From Posidonia oceanica (taxonomy: Eukaryota; Streptophyta; Magnoliopsida; Alismatales; Posidoniaceae): a DNA stretch of 64,000 nt. The number at the start of each line of letters is the position of its first letter. The first letter of the stretch is position 1. Both the position numbers and the translations under genes were made by a program. The notes under the pieces were generated by a model. It was not told the DNA's origin. It saw only the letters and a list, made by a program, of their open reading frames with translations, and searched no databases. Below are positions 22,481 through 36,014 of the stretch, piece by piece. The stretch lies in the NCBI GenBank assembly GCA_037176725.1, contig JAZBRS010000076.1:115835001-115899000 (forward strand). Direction: 5' to 3'.

Positions 22481-25400
22481 CAATGAATGCTATGCAGTGC
22501 TTCAGATGGGATAAGCAGGGGTCTAAGTGCAATTAGCCCCTAAATGCGTGCAATGCGTGGGTAGCTTACATGCTAAAAGGCTAGCAATGCCCAAATGGAT
22601 GCATGGGACCATGTGCAATGATATGGGGATGCTATGCATGCAAAAATGCAATGCAAAGACCTAAATGCAGTTTAGGAAACTACAAGGGCCTATGTGTAAA
22701 ATGCTCCTAGGGGTGTGCAAATCTAGGCTAATGCATGCAAGAATGCTATTGCAATGATGCATGGGCTGAATGCAATGCTAACAGCAAGATATGCATGCAA
22801 AAATGCAAGAAAGGACCTAAATGCAACTTTAAAAACGTATGGGACTTAAGTGCAATGCATGGAAAGCAAACAAGCATGCAAAAAATAAAAGCAAGGACTG
22901 ACATGCAATTTCAGAAAATCAACGGACTTTAATGCAATGCAATATAGTTAAGAATGCCATTTAAATGAAATCAGTTGATGCAAGGACTTAGGTGCAATTA
23001 TTAAAAAGCTCTGGATGCAACTGAAATGAAAAGAAGAAAAAAAACAGAAGACATGCATGCTGTGCTTGGACCTATGTGCAAATAAAATAAGTTGCAGGGG
23101 TTTGATGCAATGCAAACAAGTTCAAAAAGACTACTGCTTCACAACAGCTGGACCTAAATGTAATTAGAGTATTTTTCTGGTTTTTTGATGGAATGCAATA
23201 AGGTAAACATGCCATTTAAATGACATTAATGCATGCTCTGAGGACTGAAATACAATTAAACTATCCATTTGGGTTTTTTAGCAATGCAATATAGTTTAAA
23301 TGCATGATTTAAATGAAAACCAATTGATACAAGGACTGAAAAGCAAATCTTGAAACATGTGGCATTTTATTTCAATGCAATATGGTTTTTAAAACACATT
23401 TAAATGATTTTCAAACCATGCAGATGGACTGATATGCAAATATGCAAACATGCTATATTTTAATGCAATGTAATATGATTTTAAATCAAAATTAAATGAT
23501 TTTCAAACCATGCAAAGGACTTACATGCAAATAAAACATTTTTAGGGTTTTTTATGCAATGCAGTATGGTAAAATGCTGATTTAAATGAAATGCATGAAC
23601 TGCAGATTGACTCACTTGTAATTTAAAAAAAACAGGAGATTTAAATGCAATGCAATAAGATTTAAATGCACATTAAATGATTTTTCAATCAACAGTGGAC
23701 TGAGATGCAATTTAAACAAATATGAGGGCTAAAATGCAATGCATGCATTAAACTAAACATTCAGATGCATTTAAAAAACTATATGAAGGACCTGCATGCA
23801 AATATTTAAAACTTAAACACTTTTTAGTAATGCATGCATCAAACCATATGGATTTTTAAAATGCTGGAAAAATAAATGAACAGTGCTTCTTCCCTGCGCG
23901 AAAGCTACTGCCGGTAGGAGGGGCTGCGAGCTCGCTGAAGGCGCGGTTTGCCTTCGGCGACAACGGGGAAGACCTGAGGATGGTCCGGCGACGCCGTGCT
24001 GGCGGAGAGAGGGCGGTTGCAGGCACTATGGCAGCGGCACTGACTCGCTGGAGAAAAGTCAAAGACTGCCGAAGCCGGAGAAGAAAGCTGGCGGGAGGCC
24101 CCGACCGGTGCTGGAACGGAGCTCTGACGCTACAGAGAGAAATAGGAGAGGAGAAGAGACCGGAGGGAGGTCCCCGACTGCACTCGGAGGCCAAGTGGCC
24201 TCGCACAGTGGAGGGACCATCTCCGGAAGGGCAAGAAGGCCGGCGCGAGGTCACTGCGGCAATCCAGAGGTTCCATGACCCAAGAGAGGGACCTGGAAGC
24301 AAGAGAGGAGGGTCCTGGAGGTGAGGGGAGCCTCACCCAAGCGCGGTGCTACCCGAGACGTGCCACCGACGTCGGATTGGACAGAGCGGAGGAGTTGCGA
24401 GCCGAGGAGGCGCTGGAAGTGGCACTGGAGGCTCGGCAGGGCTCGGACGAGATGCTGGACGGCCGTAGAAAGCTTGGGGCTGATCTAGAGGGTGGGAACC
24501 ACAAAGACGCGGCCGAATGCAATTTCTAGAGGCGAGCCATCGCTGGAGAAGACGACGAAGATGGCGAAGGGAACCTAGGTCTCTGGGCCTCTAATCCTAA
24601 GCCTAAGTAGTTAATAAGCAAGAAGAGCATGCATGGAGTTAGGGTAGGATGGCAGTTACCTCTGAAGCGTGCCGGCGCTTGCTGACAACGTCCGGTTGGG
24701 TTGCTACTGCCGGTGGAGGTCGCTGTAGTGCTGGGTGGACCGGAGGCATCGCGCAGTGATCGGAGGCGACTCCCAGTGCTGCGAGGAAGCTTCTGGAACG
24801 CTCAAGGGTGAGCAGCAGTGCCCAGAGCTCAAATTGGAATTTTTTGGGTGGTCTACTGTGGATTTCGGCTTGCTGGTGCTGGTGGCTCTCTGGTGCTCTC
24901 ACAGTAGTGGTTTGGGATGGTGGAGGCGTGGTGAGTGCAATGGAGCGGTTGGATTGGGGTTCTGGGTGCTGTGGAGTGAGGTGGAGTCTTGGGTTGTTTC
25001 TGGACAGAGGTGGTGCGAAGGTGTTTACGGTGGGGGAAATGGTCTGTGGGGCGTGTGGGAGTAATCGGGGAATTGGGTGAAGAAGGTGGAAGTGTGGTGA
25101 GTGGATTGGGAGAGTTTGGATGGATTCTAGATGCTGTGTGTGGGTGTGGGTAAGCTTGGAGTTGCAGGTGGAAGCTAATGGCGCTCTCTGGTTTTTTTGC
25201 TTGCATAGGTGTTCCCTTTCTATGGTTCTTGCTTGCACAGGTGTGGTGAATGGTGGAGGAAGAAGACGGACTGGTTTTGTTTGGAGGGGAGCACTCGATT
25301 GAGGTTGGCAGGGGGCATGGGTTGCTGGGCAATTAGCAGGGATCTGCTGGCAATTGGCAGGGCTGGCAGGTCTTGGCAGTGACAGGGAGAGGCCGGCGAG

Positions 25401-26500
25401 TAGGTGGCTCTGTGAGGCTGGCTCCGCCACACGGTGGAGTGGGGGCAGGGGTGGAGTGTGCGGCAGCGAGGCTGTGCTGTGAGTGCTCGTGAGTGTAGAG
25501 GAAGCGTGTTGACCGGAATTGAACAGCGAGGGAAAGAGGAGAAGGTGGTGAGAGCTTGGGTCGTGGGCTGCAGGCCAGGCCAAGGAAGAAGAGGAGTAAG
25601 GGCTGGGTCGGGGGTTGGTGCTACTGAGAGGGGTTGAGGTGCAGAGGAGATGCTGCAGGAGGAGGAAGGAAAGGAGGAAGGAGAGGAGGAAGGGAGAAGG
25701 CCTGGCCCTCGCGTGAGAAGGGAAAAAAGAGAAAAAGAAAGAAGGAAGGTGGAGGGCTTTAGGCAGAAACGGGCTGGGCTCGGATGGAGAAAAAGAAAAA
25801 AGAAAATTGAAGGGCCCAGTGGGCTGGGTTAAAAGAAAAGAAGAAGAGAAAGAAAGAAAGAAGGAAAGAGAGAAAGAGAAAAGAGAATTAAAAATCCAAT
25901 AAGATGGAATAAAATAAAATAAAAATAAGAATTAAATAGAAGACAGAAAAGGGAAGGAGTGAGGAAATGGGCTTTGTTGTTGGGTGAGGAATAAAAGGGG
26001 AGAAAAAAGAAATGGGAAGATAGGAAAGAAAGAAAGAAAGAAGAAAGGAGGAAAGAGAGGGAAAGAGGAAATTAAAAATCAAATAAAATAGAATAAAATA
26101 AAATAAAAATAGAAATAAAATAGAAGGAAGGAAGGGGAAGAAGTGAGGATGAGCCAGAGTGGGCTGGGCCCACCAGGGAGTAAGAAAAGAAGGGGAAAGA
26201 GAGAGAGGATAAAGAGGACAGAGAAAAGGATAATCAGGAGAGAGAAAAAGATAATGGCTTGGCTTTGGGCTTGCATGGGAGTGTCCTGTGCTAACCTAGG
26301 GTTTAATTGCTGACCTAGGTTTTAAGATATGCTAATCTAGATTTTTCTAGGATTTTAGGAAGGCTTTACCTAGAGTTTTTCTAGGGTTTTTGGGTGTGCA
26401 AACCTAGAGTTTATCTAGGGTTGTTTGAGAGTGGTTTTGGAGGTCAAAATGGGTTTCAAAGATAACCACCAAATTTGCAAGCCAAAATGGGGTGTCTACA

Positions 26501-26655
26501 GATGCCCCTCCCTGACCGAGGTCATGCGAAGCGAGACCGTGGCTCAGGGTTGATAAAGACACCCCACCTGATGCCAAAGAGCCAGGCACTGTAGGCGTGA
26601 GTCACTTATCCGGTGGATACGCCGGAGATCATGACCCGATGCCACAATGCGAGTG
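26501..26655 (-). promoter_or_regulatory. Polypurine tract and pre-polypurine block of element 3
   Basis: On the minus strand: GGATAAGTGACTCACGCC, GGGGTGTCTTTATCAACCC, then CAGGGAGGGGCATC (26514-26501) abutting the LTR start. Confidence 0.8.
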
Positions 26656-26749
26656 CAGATGCAGGATGCTAATGCTAATGTAATGCATGCTAATGTAGAT
26701 GCTAGTGCAGATGCGAATGCTGATGCAGTGTTGATATGCTATTGATGTT

Positions 26750-26960
26750 AATGATGATGTTGAACCAATATGCAATTATGCATATTGATACTATGTATGA
26801 GGGGATGCCGTGCTGATGCATGATGTATGCTGCTGATGTTAAAGTTGATGTTGAACTAATATGCAATTATGCATACAGATACTATGTATGAGGGGATGCC
26901 GTGCTGATGCATGATGATATGCTGCTAATGTTAAAGTTGATGTTGAACCAATATGCAATT
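26750..26960. repeat. Two and a half copies of a 105-bp repeat
   Basis: Units marked by ATGTTGAACCAATATGCAAT and TATGAGGGGATGCCGTGCTG at about 26756, 26838 and 26938, within simple GATGC/GCTAAT repeats (26640-27130). Confidence 0.7.
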
Positions 26961-27126
26961 ATGGTGCGCCGCACCGCGCTCCGCTAGGGGAGGCGTGAGC
27001 GATGCATGCATGCGATGCGAAATGCGACCCTGCTGGGGGAAAACATGCGGCAATTGCACGCATGACGCTGATGCTGCTATCTAGCATGTGAAGCTGGTGC
27101 TGCTGCCTAACATGCAGTGCTGATGC

Positions 27127-27265
27127 AATGAATAATCAGTTGACGGACTCATTGCCGGATAGTTAAGGCTATCAGCCCAAGGAGTTGACGGACTCACCAC
27201 CGGATAGTTAGGGCTATCAGCCCACAAAAAGGGACGCTAGACAGGGTGACGGTTGTCGACCAAGC
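27127..27265 (-). repeat. Hairpin modules of element 3
   Basis: On the minus strand: GGGCTGATAGCC-CTAACTATCCGG followed by GTGAGTCCGTCAACTC, twice, the same design as the modules in elements 1, X and A. Confidence 0.7.
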
Positions 27266-27399
27266 AGTTTGGGCTACCAGCCGGGGAAAAGATACCGAGG
27301 GCGGGGAAAAGATGCCCCTAGTATTAGGGATTATACCAGGGGATAGCCGAAGCACCCATGGCATCGAAAGAAGGGTTGATCCTCCCACGAGGATACAAG

Positions 27400-28425
27400 G
27401 AAGGACTCCGAGCATACGGGGTCTGAGAAGAGCTTGTCCTCGCTCGAGGAAGCAAGCACGGCTTCTGTGCGGATGGAGCCAGGAAAGACTTGTCCTCACC
27501 CGAGGAAGCAAGTGGGGGGGTTCCGCGAGGACAGAAATTGAGAGGCTTGTCCTCGCACGAGGAAGCAAGCGGGGTCTGATCCTCGCCTGAGGAAACAGAC
27601 AGGAGACTTTGTCTGCCCGGAGCGAAGCTGTCGAAGGGTGCTTGTCCTCGCTTGAGGAAGCAAGCGGGGTCAGATCCTCACCCGAGGAAACAAACAGGAG
27701 ACTTCGTCCGCCTGGAGCCAAGTCGCTAAAGGGGGCTCGTCCTCGGTCGATGAAGCGAGCAGGCCTAACCTCGCCGGAGGAAACAGGCAAGAGGGACTCC
27801 GTCTGCCTGGAGCGGGGCCGCAGGAGGGGCTTGTCCTCACTTGAGGAAGCAAGCGGGGTCTGATCCTCGCTTGAGGAAACAGACAACAAGAGACTTCGTC
27901 TGCCTGGAGCGAAGTCGCTTAAGGGGACTCATCCTCAACCGAGGAAGTGAGCCGGCCTGACCTCGCCGGTGGAAACAGGCAAGCGGGACTCCATCCACCC
28001 GGAGCGGAGCCGCAGGAGGGGCTTGTCCTCACTTGAGGAAGCAAGCGGGGTCCGATCCTTGCCCGAGGAAACAGACAGGAGACTTCGTCTGCACGGAGCG
28101 AAGCCGCCGAAGGGGGCTCATCCTTGACCGAGGAAGCGAGCAGGGCACGCATAGGCTTGTCCTCGGCCGAGGAACAAGCGGGCCTGATCCTCGCCCGAGG
28201 AAACAGGGAAACTCCATCCGCACAGAGCTACGCAAGCGCTTGTCCTCGCACGAGGCAACAAGCAGGGTCTGATCCTCGCTTGAGGAAACAAACAAGGGCT
28301 CCGTCCACATGGAGCCCAGCAAAGCTTATCCTCGGCCGAGGAAACAAATGGGCCTGACCTCGCACGAGGAAATAGGCAGAGGACTTCGTCCGCACGGAGC
28401 AAAGTCGCGCAAGGAGAAAGGGAGG
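27400..28425 (-). repeat. Higher-order minisatellite, about 190-bp period
   Basis: Copies of GCTTGTCCTCNCTTGAGGAA start at 27641, 27831 and 28021, with diverged ones on both sides. Each unit contains several inverted pairs such as TCCTCGCACGAGGA, TCCTCGCCCGAGGA and the perfect palindrome TCCTCGGCCGAGGA. It shares the TCCTC-loop-GAGGA hairpin with the 60-bp minisatellite of element 1 although the rest differs. Confidence 0.8.
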
Positions 28426-28649
28426 AGGAGCGATACCAGAAGGCAGCAAAAATGCTGCACGAAGCGTCCCTGGCATCGAGAAAGCAAGGCAATGCAGACA
28501 AAACTGACGTGTTTGCCAAACAAGTAGTTAGGGATACCAGCCCGGAGCGATCTGGGCGAGCGATTGCGACGTTGCTTGCTTGGAGGCATGGGTCTGCATG
28601 GGGTTCTTGCGTGCATGCTGACTGCGGGGCGGAACTACTGCAACTCCTT

Positions 28650-28895
28650 TGCTGAGAGTCTTGATTGCATGGTGCTTGCGTGGGAACCTTGCTCTAGCTC
28701 CCTGCTACGAGCCCTGATTGCATGGTGCTTGCGAGGGAACCATGCTCTAGCTCCCTACTGCGTCTTGATTGCATGGTGCTTGCGGGGAAACCTTGTTCTA
28801 GCTCCCTACTGCATCCTGATTGCATGGTGCTTGCGGGAGAACCTTGCTCTAGCTCCCTGCTGTGTCCTGATTGCATGGTGCTAACTCTCTGAAGT
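28650..28895. repeat. Five copies of an approximately 50-55 bp repeat
   Basis: Unit: TGATTGCATGGTGCTTGCG, then GGAACCTTGCTCTAGCTCCC. It lies next to the 3' end of the DUF7745 pseudogene of element 3. Confidence 0.85.
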
Positions 28896-29082
28896 GCTTG
28901 GTGCGTGTCCTGCAGCATCCTGGCAGGAACAAGTATGCATGTGACAGGGCATGTAACACAAACAAATGGCGTGAAACGTCTTTGTATAGATGGAATCTCT
29001 AGTTACAGGCCTATGCTAGGCAAAAGGAAATTACAGCATGCTTCAAAAAGGAACTGCACAAGCAAGCAACCGCACGGATGCT

Positions 29083-30285
29083 CTAGTTGAGTCGAGCCTT
29101 CTTTCCTTTCCTGGAGTCAGGGAACAGAGGGGCGCCAGGCGGGATCTCGTTGATAGGCCAGAGTTCCTGCACCTCAATCACATACTCAGGAGTGCATCCA
29201 GAGCCTTTCACTGTTGCTATGTCTATTGACTTTACGCCATGCTGCATCAAGTCTGCTAGCTTTACTATAGCTACTGTTGAGTTGAAGGGATAGGACTGCA
29301 GGAGGCGAGGCGTTGTGCTATCAACAAAGGCGCCCTGCCAGAAACCAAACTGCCGCATGACCCGGATAGGGTAGTATTCCAAACCTCCGGCGAATCCAAG
29401 CAACACCACGAGTCACATGTCGCGGGCATCGAAGAAGATGGTGAATGGTTCAGCTACGAATGGGGTTATTCGCCAGGTTACTGCATCATCCGTCAGCTTA
29501 GACAGCTTCTGATATTCTTCTAGGACACTTTTGAGGGTCCTTGCATGGCCACCGCTACAGTATGTCTCAATGGCATGGCTTTGAGGGCGCAAGATGTCCA
29601 TCTCCAAGTGTACAGCTAACCAGATCTGCACAAGTACTCCGCAGCCATAGAAGTAGCAGCAGCGGTGCGAGACGCGATCCAGTGCACGGTAGGCTTCTGA
29701 TAGGACAACCGGTGCTAGGTCAAGCTGCCGGGTCGTCACGGCGAGTGCGATCTCGGCGACCTCGATTGCAACTGTCATCGGGCCGTGGTTGAAGATTAGC
29801 TCGCCGAGGAAGCGGGTGACAAAGCTCCGAAGCCACAGCTCATCTCCTAGCTTGGCACGCTTGTTTGCAGCTTCGTCAAAATATGCTAAGCGAAGCGTAC
29901 GCTCAAGCCCACTGTTGCAGATTAATCTTTGCTAGCATTCTACTGTGGTAAGCCCAGTTAGCTTGCTCAGAGCTGTTGCATAGTCGTCACGCCTCATGAA
30001 CACAGTCGGTCCCATGATCTTGGAGAAGCTGCAGATCATACGCGTTTCCTCCAACGTGGGCGTTAGCTCTGTTCTCCCGAAGTGGAAGACATGATATGCT
30101 GGTTTCCAAAACCTTACTGTAGTGCAAAGGAGATACCGACTTACCTCGACATCAGCTGCTTTCAGAAGCTTGGATGGAATACCCCATGTGCGTAGCTTCT
30201 CTCGGTCAGCTTCGGTGAGCTTGCGAACCCACTCGCGCAGGGTCTCAGAGCAGTGCATGGGGGTTACTAGAGTAGGATAACTCAT
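29083..30285 (-). pseudogene. DUF7745/plant-mobile-domain-like ORF, two nonsense codons
   Basis: The frame is again exactly 1,203 bp with no frameshift, from MSYPTL to a stop after KKARLN. Motifs are RFWKPAYHVFHFGR, ELTPTLEETR, LGDELWLRSF and YYPIRVMRQ. A TAG at 29934-29932 stands beside a Gln pair in element A's copy, and a TGA at 29415-29413 stands where the others have Arg (CGG) after RDM. Codon 220 is still CAG, unlike elements 1 and 2. Confidence 0.8.
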
Positions 30286-30304
30286 TGCGCCAAGGGTGCA
30301 AACA

Positions 30305-30440
30305 ACTGGTGCAGGGCTTCAGGTGCAGGGCTTCAGGTGCAAGGCTTCAGGTGTAGGGCTTTAGGTGCAAGGCTTCAGGTGCAAGGCTTCAGGTGCAAGG
30401 CTTTAGGTGCAAGGCTTCAGGTGCAAGGCTTCAAGTACCT
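30305..30440 (-). repeat. 14-bp tandem repeat, about nine copies
   Basis: Unit GGTGCAAGGCTTCA with single-base variants, directly upstream (in the element's sense) of the DUF7745 start codon. Confidence 0.9.
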
Positions 30441-33400
30441 GTAATGCAGCTTATCAGATCAAATGCAAGCATGTAACCATTGATTGATGAAGAGGCAGAT
30501 CCCAAAGCTAGCAAAGCAGTTTAGCATGTTCAACAGACAACATTCAAAACGCAGGCATTAAGCATATTCAAACAAAGACAGTTCTACTTGCACAGGGGGA
30601 TAGCTGGTCGGTGCTCTAGACCAGTGCAGCTCGAAGGGGGTCGAACTGTCTCAGTGTCGGGGCCAAGTATTGCAGAGCGGGATGGTAGGAAGGGAGAAAG
30701 ATTGATGCTGTGCAGGTGTGCATGCTATATGATTGATATGCAAGGGTATATGCAGGAACTACGATCGATGTGCTATAGATGTATGCAAGACTTCGGATAT
30801 GCTGTAGACATATGCATGATTTTTGGGTATGCTGTAGCCCTCAGCTTAAGGAGTGCTTTAGCGCCTACTGTTGAGGAAGAGAGGCGTCCCTGACTCACTG
30901 GACTCTACTCAAACTCCCAACATGCTGGTGGCACTCTGAGAAAGGTATTTGCAATACGGGGGTGGTGGTGTAGTGAGGACAGGCTCCACGCCAAACTCTC
31001 AAGGATCTACACCTACTCTTTTCATTTTTTGTTCTTTTTGCTCCCTCATAGGCATGCAGGTCTTTCCCTATCCCTAAGTTGGAGGTAATGAGCACCTAGT
31101 TGGAAGCTGGGGAGCTGCTTGCTAGGCAGGGGTGGCTAGACCCTACAGGACTTGTAGGTTTGCCAGGCGCAAACTTCGACTCCTCACCAAGGGAAGTTGG
31201 AGAGACAGGGTTACGCCGCACGCCTCTATCTCTAGGGCCTACTTCTGCCTTCGCCTTCTATTTGCTCATTTCTTTTATGCCCATGCTCAAACATATATTT
31301 TTTTGCTTACACTCTCGCTCACACCCAAGCATTTTATCTCCCTCGGGAGGTGCAAGTCCTAGGGGGTTTGGATATTTTGCCTGTTCTAACTGAGTGGTGG
31401 CTCCCTCACTAGCTAAGACATCTAAGTAGTGTCGTGTGAGGTAGGGGAGACTCCTTCCAAAGTAGGCTAGCACGTTCGATTTCATCATCATGCCATATGC
31501 AATGCATGATCGATAGAAGAGGATGACGATGATAATTTGATTAAGGATGATCCCTACTTGTGGATGAGATATGTGTTGACACCCCATTTTGACAGGCTGA
31601 ATCGATTGGAATCTTCTGGTTGCTTCTGAACCCAAACCTAGGTCCAAACCCACACCTTTCTCTTCCTCTTTCCCCTCAAAACAAGCCCAAACTCAACCTA
31701 GGATCACACCCATTTTCCGAACCCAAAAACTACCCAAAAACCATAGGAAAACTCACCCTTCCTAACTTAGCAAACCCACAAAAAAGCCCTTAAAATTTCA
31801 AACCAAAACCACTCCCAAAAACCCTAGGAAACTTAGGCAAAACTACCCTTTTTCTACACCTCAAAACCCTTCCAAAAACCTTCCAAAATCCAAATCCAAA
31901 TCCTTGGTCCAGCACTAGAGACCATAGGCCACACACCCACCAAATTTCACCCTTTTTCGAAACCTCTAAACCCTCCATTTACCCAAATTATCCTTTTCTC
32001 TCTCCTAGATTATTCTTTTCTCTCTCCTCTCTCTCTCCTGATTATCCTCCCTCTTTTCACTCCCTTCTCTCCCTTCTTCCTGCCTGGCTGTGACCCCACC
32101 TTGTGCATCTCTCTCTTCTGTATTTTATTTGCATTTTTATTCTATTTTTAGCTTATTCCATGATTTTCCAATATTTATTTTCCTTCCACTCCTCTCTTTC
32201 TCCTTTCCTCCTCCATTTCCTCCTTTTCTCTTTCCTTTTCCCTTTCTTTTCCTTTCTTCCACTAAATCCTTAAAAAACCTATAAAAACCTTAAAAAATCT
32301 TTAAAACTCTAAGACAAGACAAAAGAAAAACAAATCAAAATCCTAAAAAGAAGTAATTAAAAACTTAAACAAACAATTAAAAACAAAAACCTAACTAAAT
32401 CCAACTAAAAGGGAAATTAGGAATGCAATTTAAAAAAATACAAAACAAACAAAAGAAAATGCTATAAAATCAAGTAAAAAACCAAAATATAATCAAAACA
32501 AATCAAAAGTAAAAACCCTATTAAAGATAATAAAAAACGAATCCTAAAAAAGAAGAAAACAATTAAAAACATTAACACAAGTAATTAATTAAAAAAACAC
32601 TTAACAAATCTAAAAAAAACAATCAAAAATTTGAAACAATTTAAAAGCACTTAATTAAAAACTCAATAAGAAAAACTTAACTAAAAAATATTAAAAGAAT
32701 TTAACAAACAAAATCAAAAAGCAATTTAAAAAAGACTTAAGAAAAAAACTAAAAACTAAAAGACTAAAACACCTCCTTAACAATTAAAAAACAACCCATT
32801 AAAAAAGCCTAATTAAAAATCCCAACTTAACAAGAAAAACTTAACAAGGAAAACTCAACTAAAAAATAATTAAAAAATTTAACAAACATTTAAACCAAAT
32901 CAAAAACAATTTAAAGAAAACTTAAATCCTAAAAACTTAAATCAAAACTAAAAGTCCTTCTAACCCTAATTAATTTAAAAACAAACTTCAAAAACCTAAT
33001 TAAAAAATCCTAACTTAAAAACAATTACTTTAAAAATATATTCAAACTTTCTTTTTATTTTATTTCAATTTTTCTTCTTTTTTCTTCTTCCTTTCTTTCT
33101 TCCCCTCTTCCTTATCTTTTCTTTCTTTTCTACTTTTTTTTTTTTTTTTCTTCTTCGGTCCGACCCACTCACCCCTCCATCCTTCTTTCCTTTCTTTTTA
33201 ATCTTCTTTTCTCCCGTGCATGCCAAGCCTAGCCCACGCCTTGAAACCTCCTCCTCCCCTCCTTCTTCCTCTCCTTCTCCTCCCTTTGTGTTTTTTTTTT
33301 CTTTTTTCTCTGCAACACCCGACCTTCTGCCATCGACACATCACCGTCCTTCCAGACCTGCCATCCTTGCGTGCCACACGACCTCTGCCCAGGCCGGACC

Positions 33401-36014
33401 GGCGTGTGCCACCCTCCTCCCGTGCACCTGCAACCTCCCGCCACCACCATTCCGGCAATTAATTGCCGCCGAACCTGTAGACCAGAAAACCAGTAGAAAC
33501 TAGTAGCTCCGACAGCAGAAAAGACTCTCAAGCATCCAAGAACCTCGACCATCTTCCTTGTGCAATCCTCAGCCGGAGAGAGCCCAACTCACCCTCTTCC
33601 ACTGCCAAAAAAGATCAGCATTTCCTCCTCCTTCATCCGACTGCAATCCAGACCTCCAACACCCTTCAAACCTCTCAAAATTCATCCCCCAAATCCACCA
33701 AACTTCCAGCATTTCAGCCCTCTCATTCTGCAGCCATCTGCAACCCAAAACCACCCAGAAACACCCAACTTCCTCCACAGAACCCAACAGCATCCTCCTC
33801 TAGAATTCCCTCCTACATAGACCACCATTCCTCCCCAAAACCTACCCAGAAACTCACTGAAACTCCACCTTCTCAAACCACCCAAGCTTCCCCTCTAACC
33901 CTCACCACGGCCGGAATCCCCCACAACAAACACCTATTCCTATTTCTGACCGAAAATCCAGACCTCAGCCAACTCCTTCCTCAAGCCTCCACAGACCCAT
34001 CTAACCTTCCAGAAACCATCACCGAAGTTCCAGAAGTTCACCGGAAGCTTCCGTTTGGCCTGAGGCGCAGCAGACACCTCTCCTCACCTTAGATGATCCC
34101 CTATGCACCCAAAAAGCTGATCCTTTCCGCGGGTCTTCAGAACTTCATTCCAACCATCCAGCGAGCTCCGAAGGACCACACGGAGCAGTTCCGGACGTTC
34201 ACGAGCCGCCGACGACACCTCCTGCAACCGGACGAACCTCACCGACATCAGCAGAAGCCACCCACGTCGGGGGGACGCTCTAGACAGTGCAACAAGTATT
34301 TTCCTTCCCCATTAGCTTAGTCTCCCTCCGCTCTTGCTTCCTAGCCCCTTAGACTAGGGTTCCAGCAGCCGTCGCCCGAAGTCAGCGCCGCCTTCAACCT
34401 GTCTTCTCCGACGAGCTCAGAGACCACCTCACCACTCCGGCCTGCAGAACGTTGCTCCGATGGTCGTCTGAGCTCCGCGCGACCTCTAGGAATCCAGCCA
34501 TGGCCTCCGTTTCCTCCAACGTCGCTCCAATCCACCGGACTGCCTCCAAATCCATTTCAGACCTCTACCGCCTTCTCCGGCCCGCTTCAGGCCACGTCAC
34601 GCCGCGCCGACACCGCTCCGACCTCCGTGCAGCTCTGGAGCAGCCAGCCGCCGTCTCAGCGCCTCACCAGCAACCCATCTTCCCTGTCTCCGGGCACTAG
34701 TAGCATTTTGCTACAGTGCCCGGTTTTCTCCTGTTTTACTGTGCATTTATTTTTGCTTAACATACAAATTTTGCCAAAAATTGCATATCTGCCTTACTTT
34801 CTCGCTTTATTGCTTTCCAGTCCTGCCTCTGTTTATCTTTCATTTAATTTCGTATGTAAATCTTATGAAATTGCATGGAAAACTTAAAAAATCAATTAAT
34901 TGCATGTTAATCCTGCCACAGTGTTTCTCTTCAGTGTTTTCTTTAAGTTCCAGTCCTCTAGCTTTATATTATTGCATGTTAGCCCTCCTGATATTAATCT
35001 GATTTAATGCTCATATTTTACCTTGATGTATTGCATTTCTAGTCCCTGTTAATTTTCTTATTTGCACTTTAGTCCTCTGATCTGTTAACTTAGGTATTTA
35101 TTTTTCAATTTTCTTTACTGCATTGCATCATTTCCCTCATATAATCTGACTTTTACATATAGGTCCTTCATCATGCACAGCATACATTTAAATGCATATT
35201 TTGCTTATAAAAATTGCATTTTTGACCCTACATGTTTTGAAAATTGCACATAGGTCCTCTGCATGCTTATAAAAATCATTTAAATGCTTATTTTGCTTAT
35301 AAAATTGCATTTTAGACCCTGCATATTTGAAAAATTGCATATAAGTCCCCTATTTGCATTCCCAGACCACTTAGACCACTGTTTTGCTGGAAAAGTTGCA
35401 TTTTGGACCCTGTTAATTTCAAAATTGCATGCCAACTTACCATATGATTTCAAAACTTGTCTTGATGCATGGCTATCTTGAAAAATTGCATTTTGAACCC
35501 TGCATTTTGTAAAATTGCATTTAGGCCCACCATTTCTCCAAAATTTTGCATAAAAGCCTCTAGCTTTTCAAAATCCTTGCATTTAGACCCCCATCTTTTC
35601 AAAATTGCATGTAAGTCCCTAGTTCTCTGAAGAATCATCCCTAAGTCTTTTCTTGCATTCTGCATGCATTGCATTCATGCATTCTTGCATCTAGCATCCC
35701 TTGCACACACTTCAGCATTCTTAGCTCTCATTTACATGGGAGGACCTGTTTTGCACACCCTTAGGCCCCCTTTTACACTTAGATCCTTTCTTCTCTCCTG
35801 TTCTGGCCTTCTGCCTTGAAGTCTGAATATCTTCTGATCGGACCGCCAGATCTTCGCAACCAAGATGCCTAAACGACCCCGGTGGAGCGCACTTCAATAC
35901 AGACCAAGCATTTCTCAGATCAGGCTTCAGATCTTCGAGGTAAGTCCCCCTGAACTTCTGCAGCATCTTTTGCATATCATTCGCATTGCATGGCTTTTAG
36001 ATGCTCTATTTCGT

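Larger units (their letters stand above)
21064..26500 (-). mobile_element. 3' LTR of element 3 (minus strand), 5,437 bp
   Basis: Read on the minus strand it starts TGTAGACACCCCATTTTGGC at 26500 and ends AGGATTACTACA at 21064. It contains, in order, CCTAGG-rich and T/C-rich stretches, a GC-rich part, a donor-like GAGGTAACTGCC near 24660, an AT-rich stretch with GGTCC-type repeats, a 90-bp minisatellite and the conserved hairpin block near 21414-21436. The plus-strand polypurine signature lies just outside 26500, so this is the 3' LTR. Confidence 0.85.
26501..31573 (-). mobile_element. 3' internal region of element 3 (minus strand), cut by element B
   Basis: From right to left on the minus strand it has a post-integrase segment matching A's 49740-49940 (GATGTCTTAGCTAGTGAGGG), a segment with CAGAGTGCCACCAGC, a 14-bp repeat, the DUF7745 pseudogene, a 55-bp repeat, a 190-bp minisatellite, two hairpin modules, simple GATGC repeats, the pre-polypurine block and the polypurine tract. 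The part with gag and pol lies beyond the insertion of B at 31574 and outside the window. Confidence 0.8.

Noticed and set aside
21634..22532. Long Cys/Phe/His-rich frames on the minus strand (267 and 294 aa)
   Set aside because: Several overlapping frames are open across the LTR minisatellite; the pattern is due to the repeat and matches the equivalent arrays at 1503-1973, 35865-36763 and 41080-41649.
24639..25583. 314-aa Pro/Ser/His-rich frame on the minus strand in the LTR of element 3
   Set aside because: Low-complexity C-rich LTR sequence; the same region in other LTRs has no matching frame. Similar reasoning removes 15827-16288 and 9145-9627.
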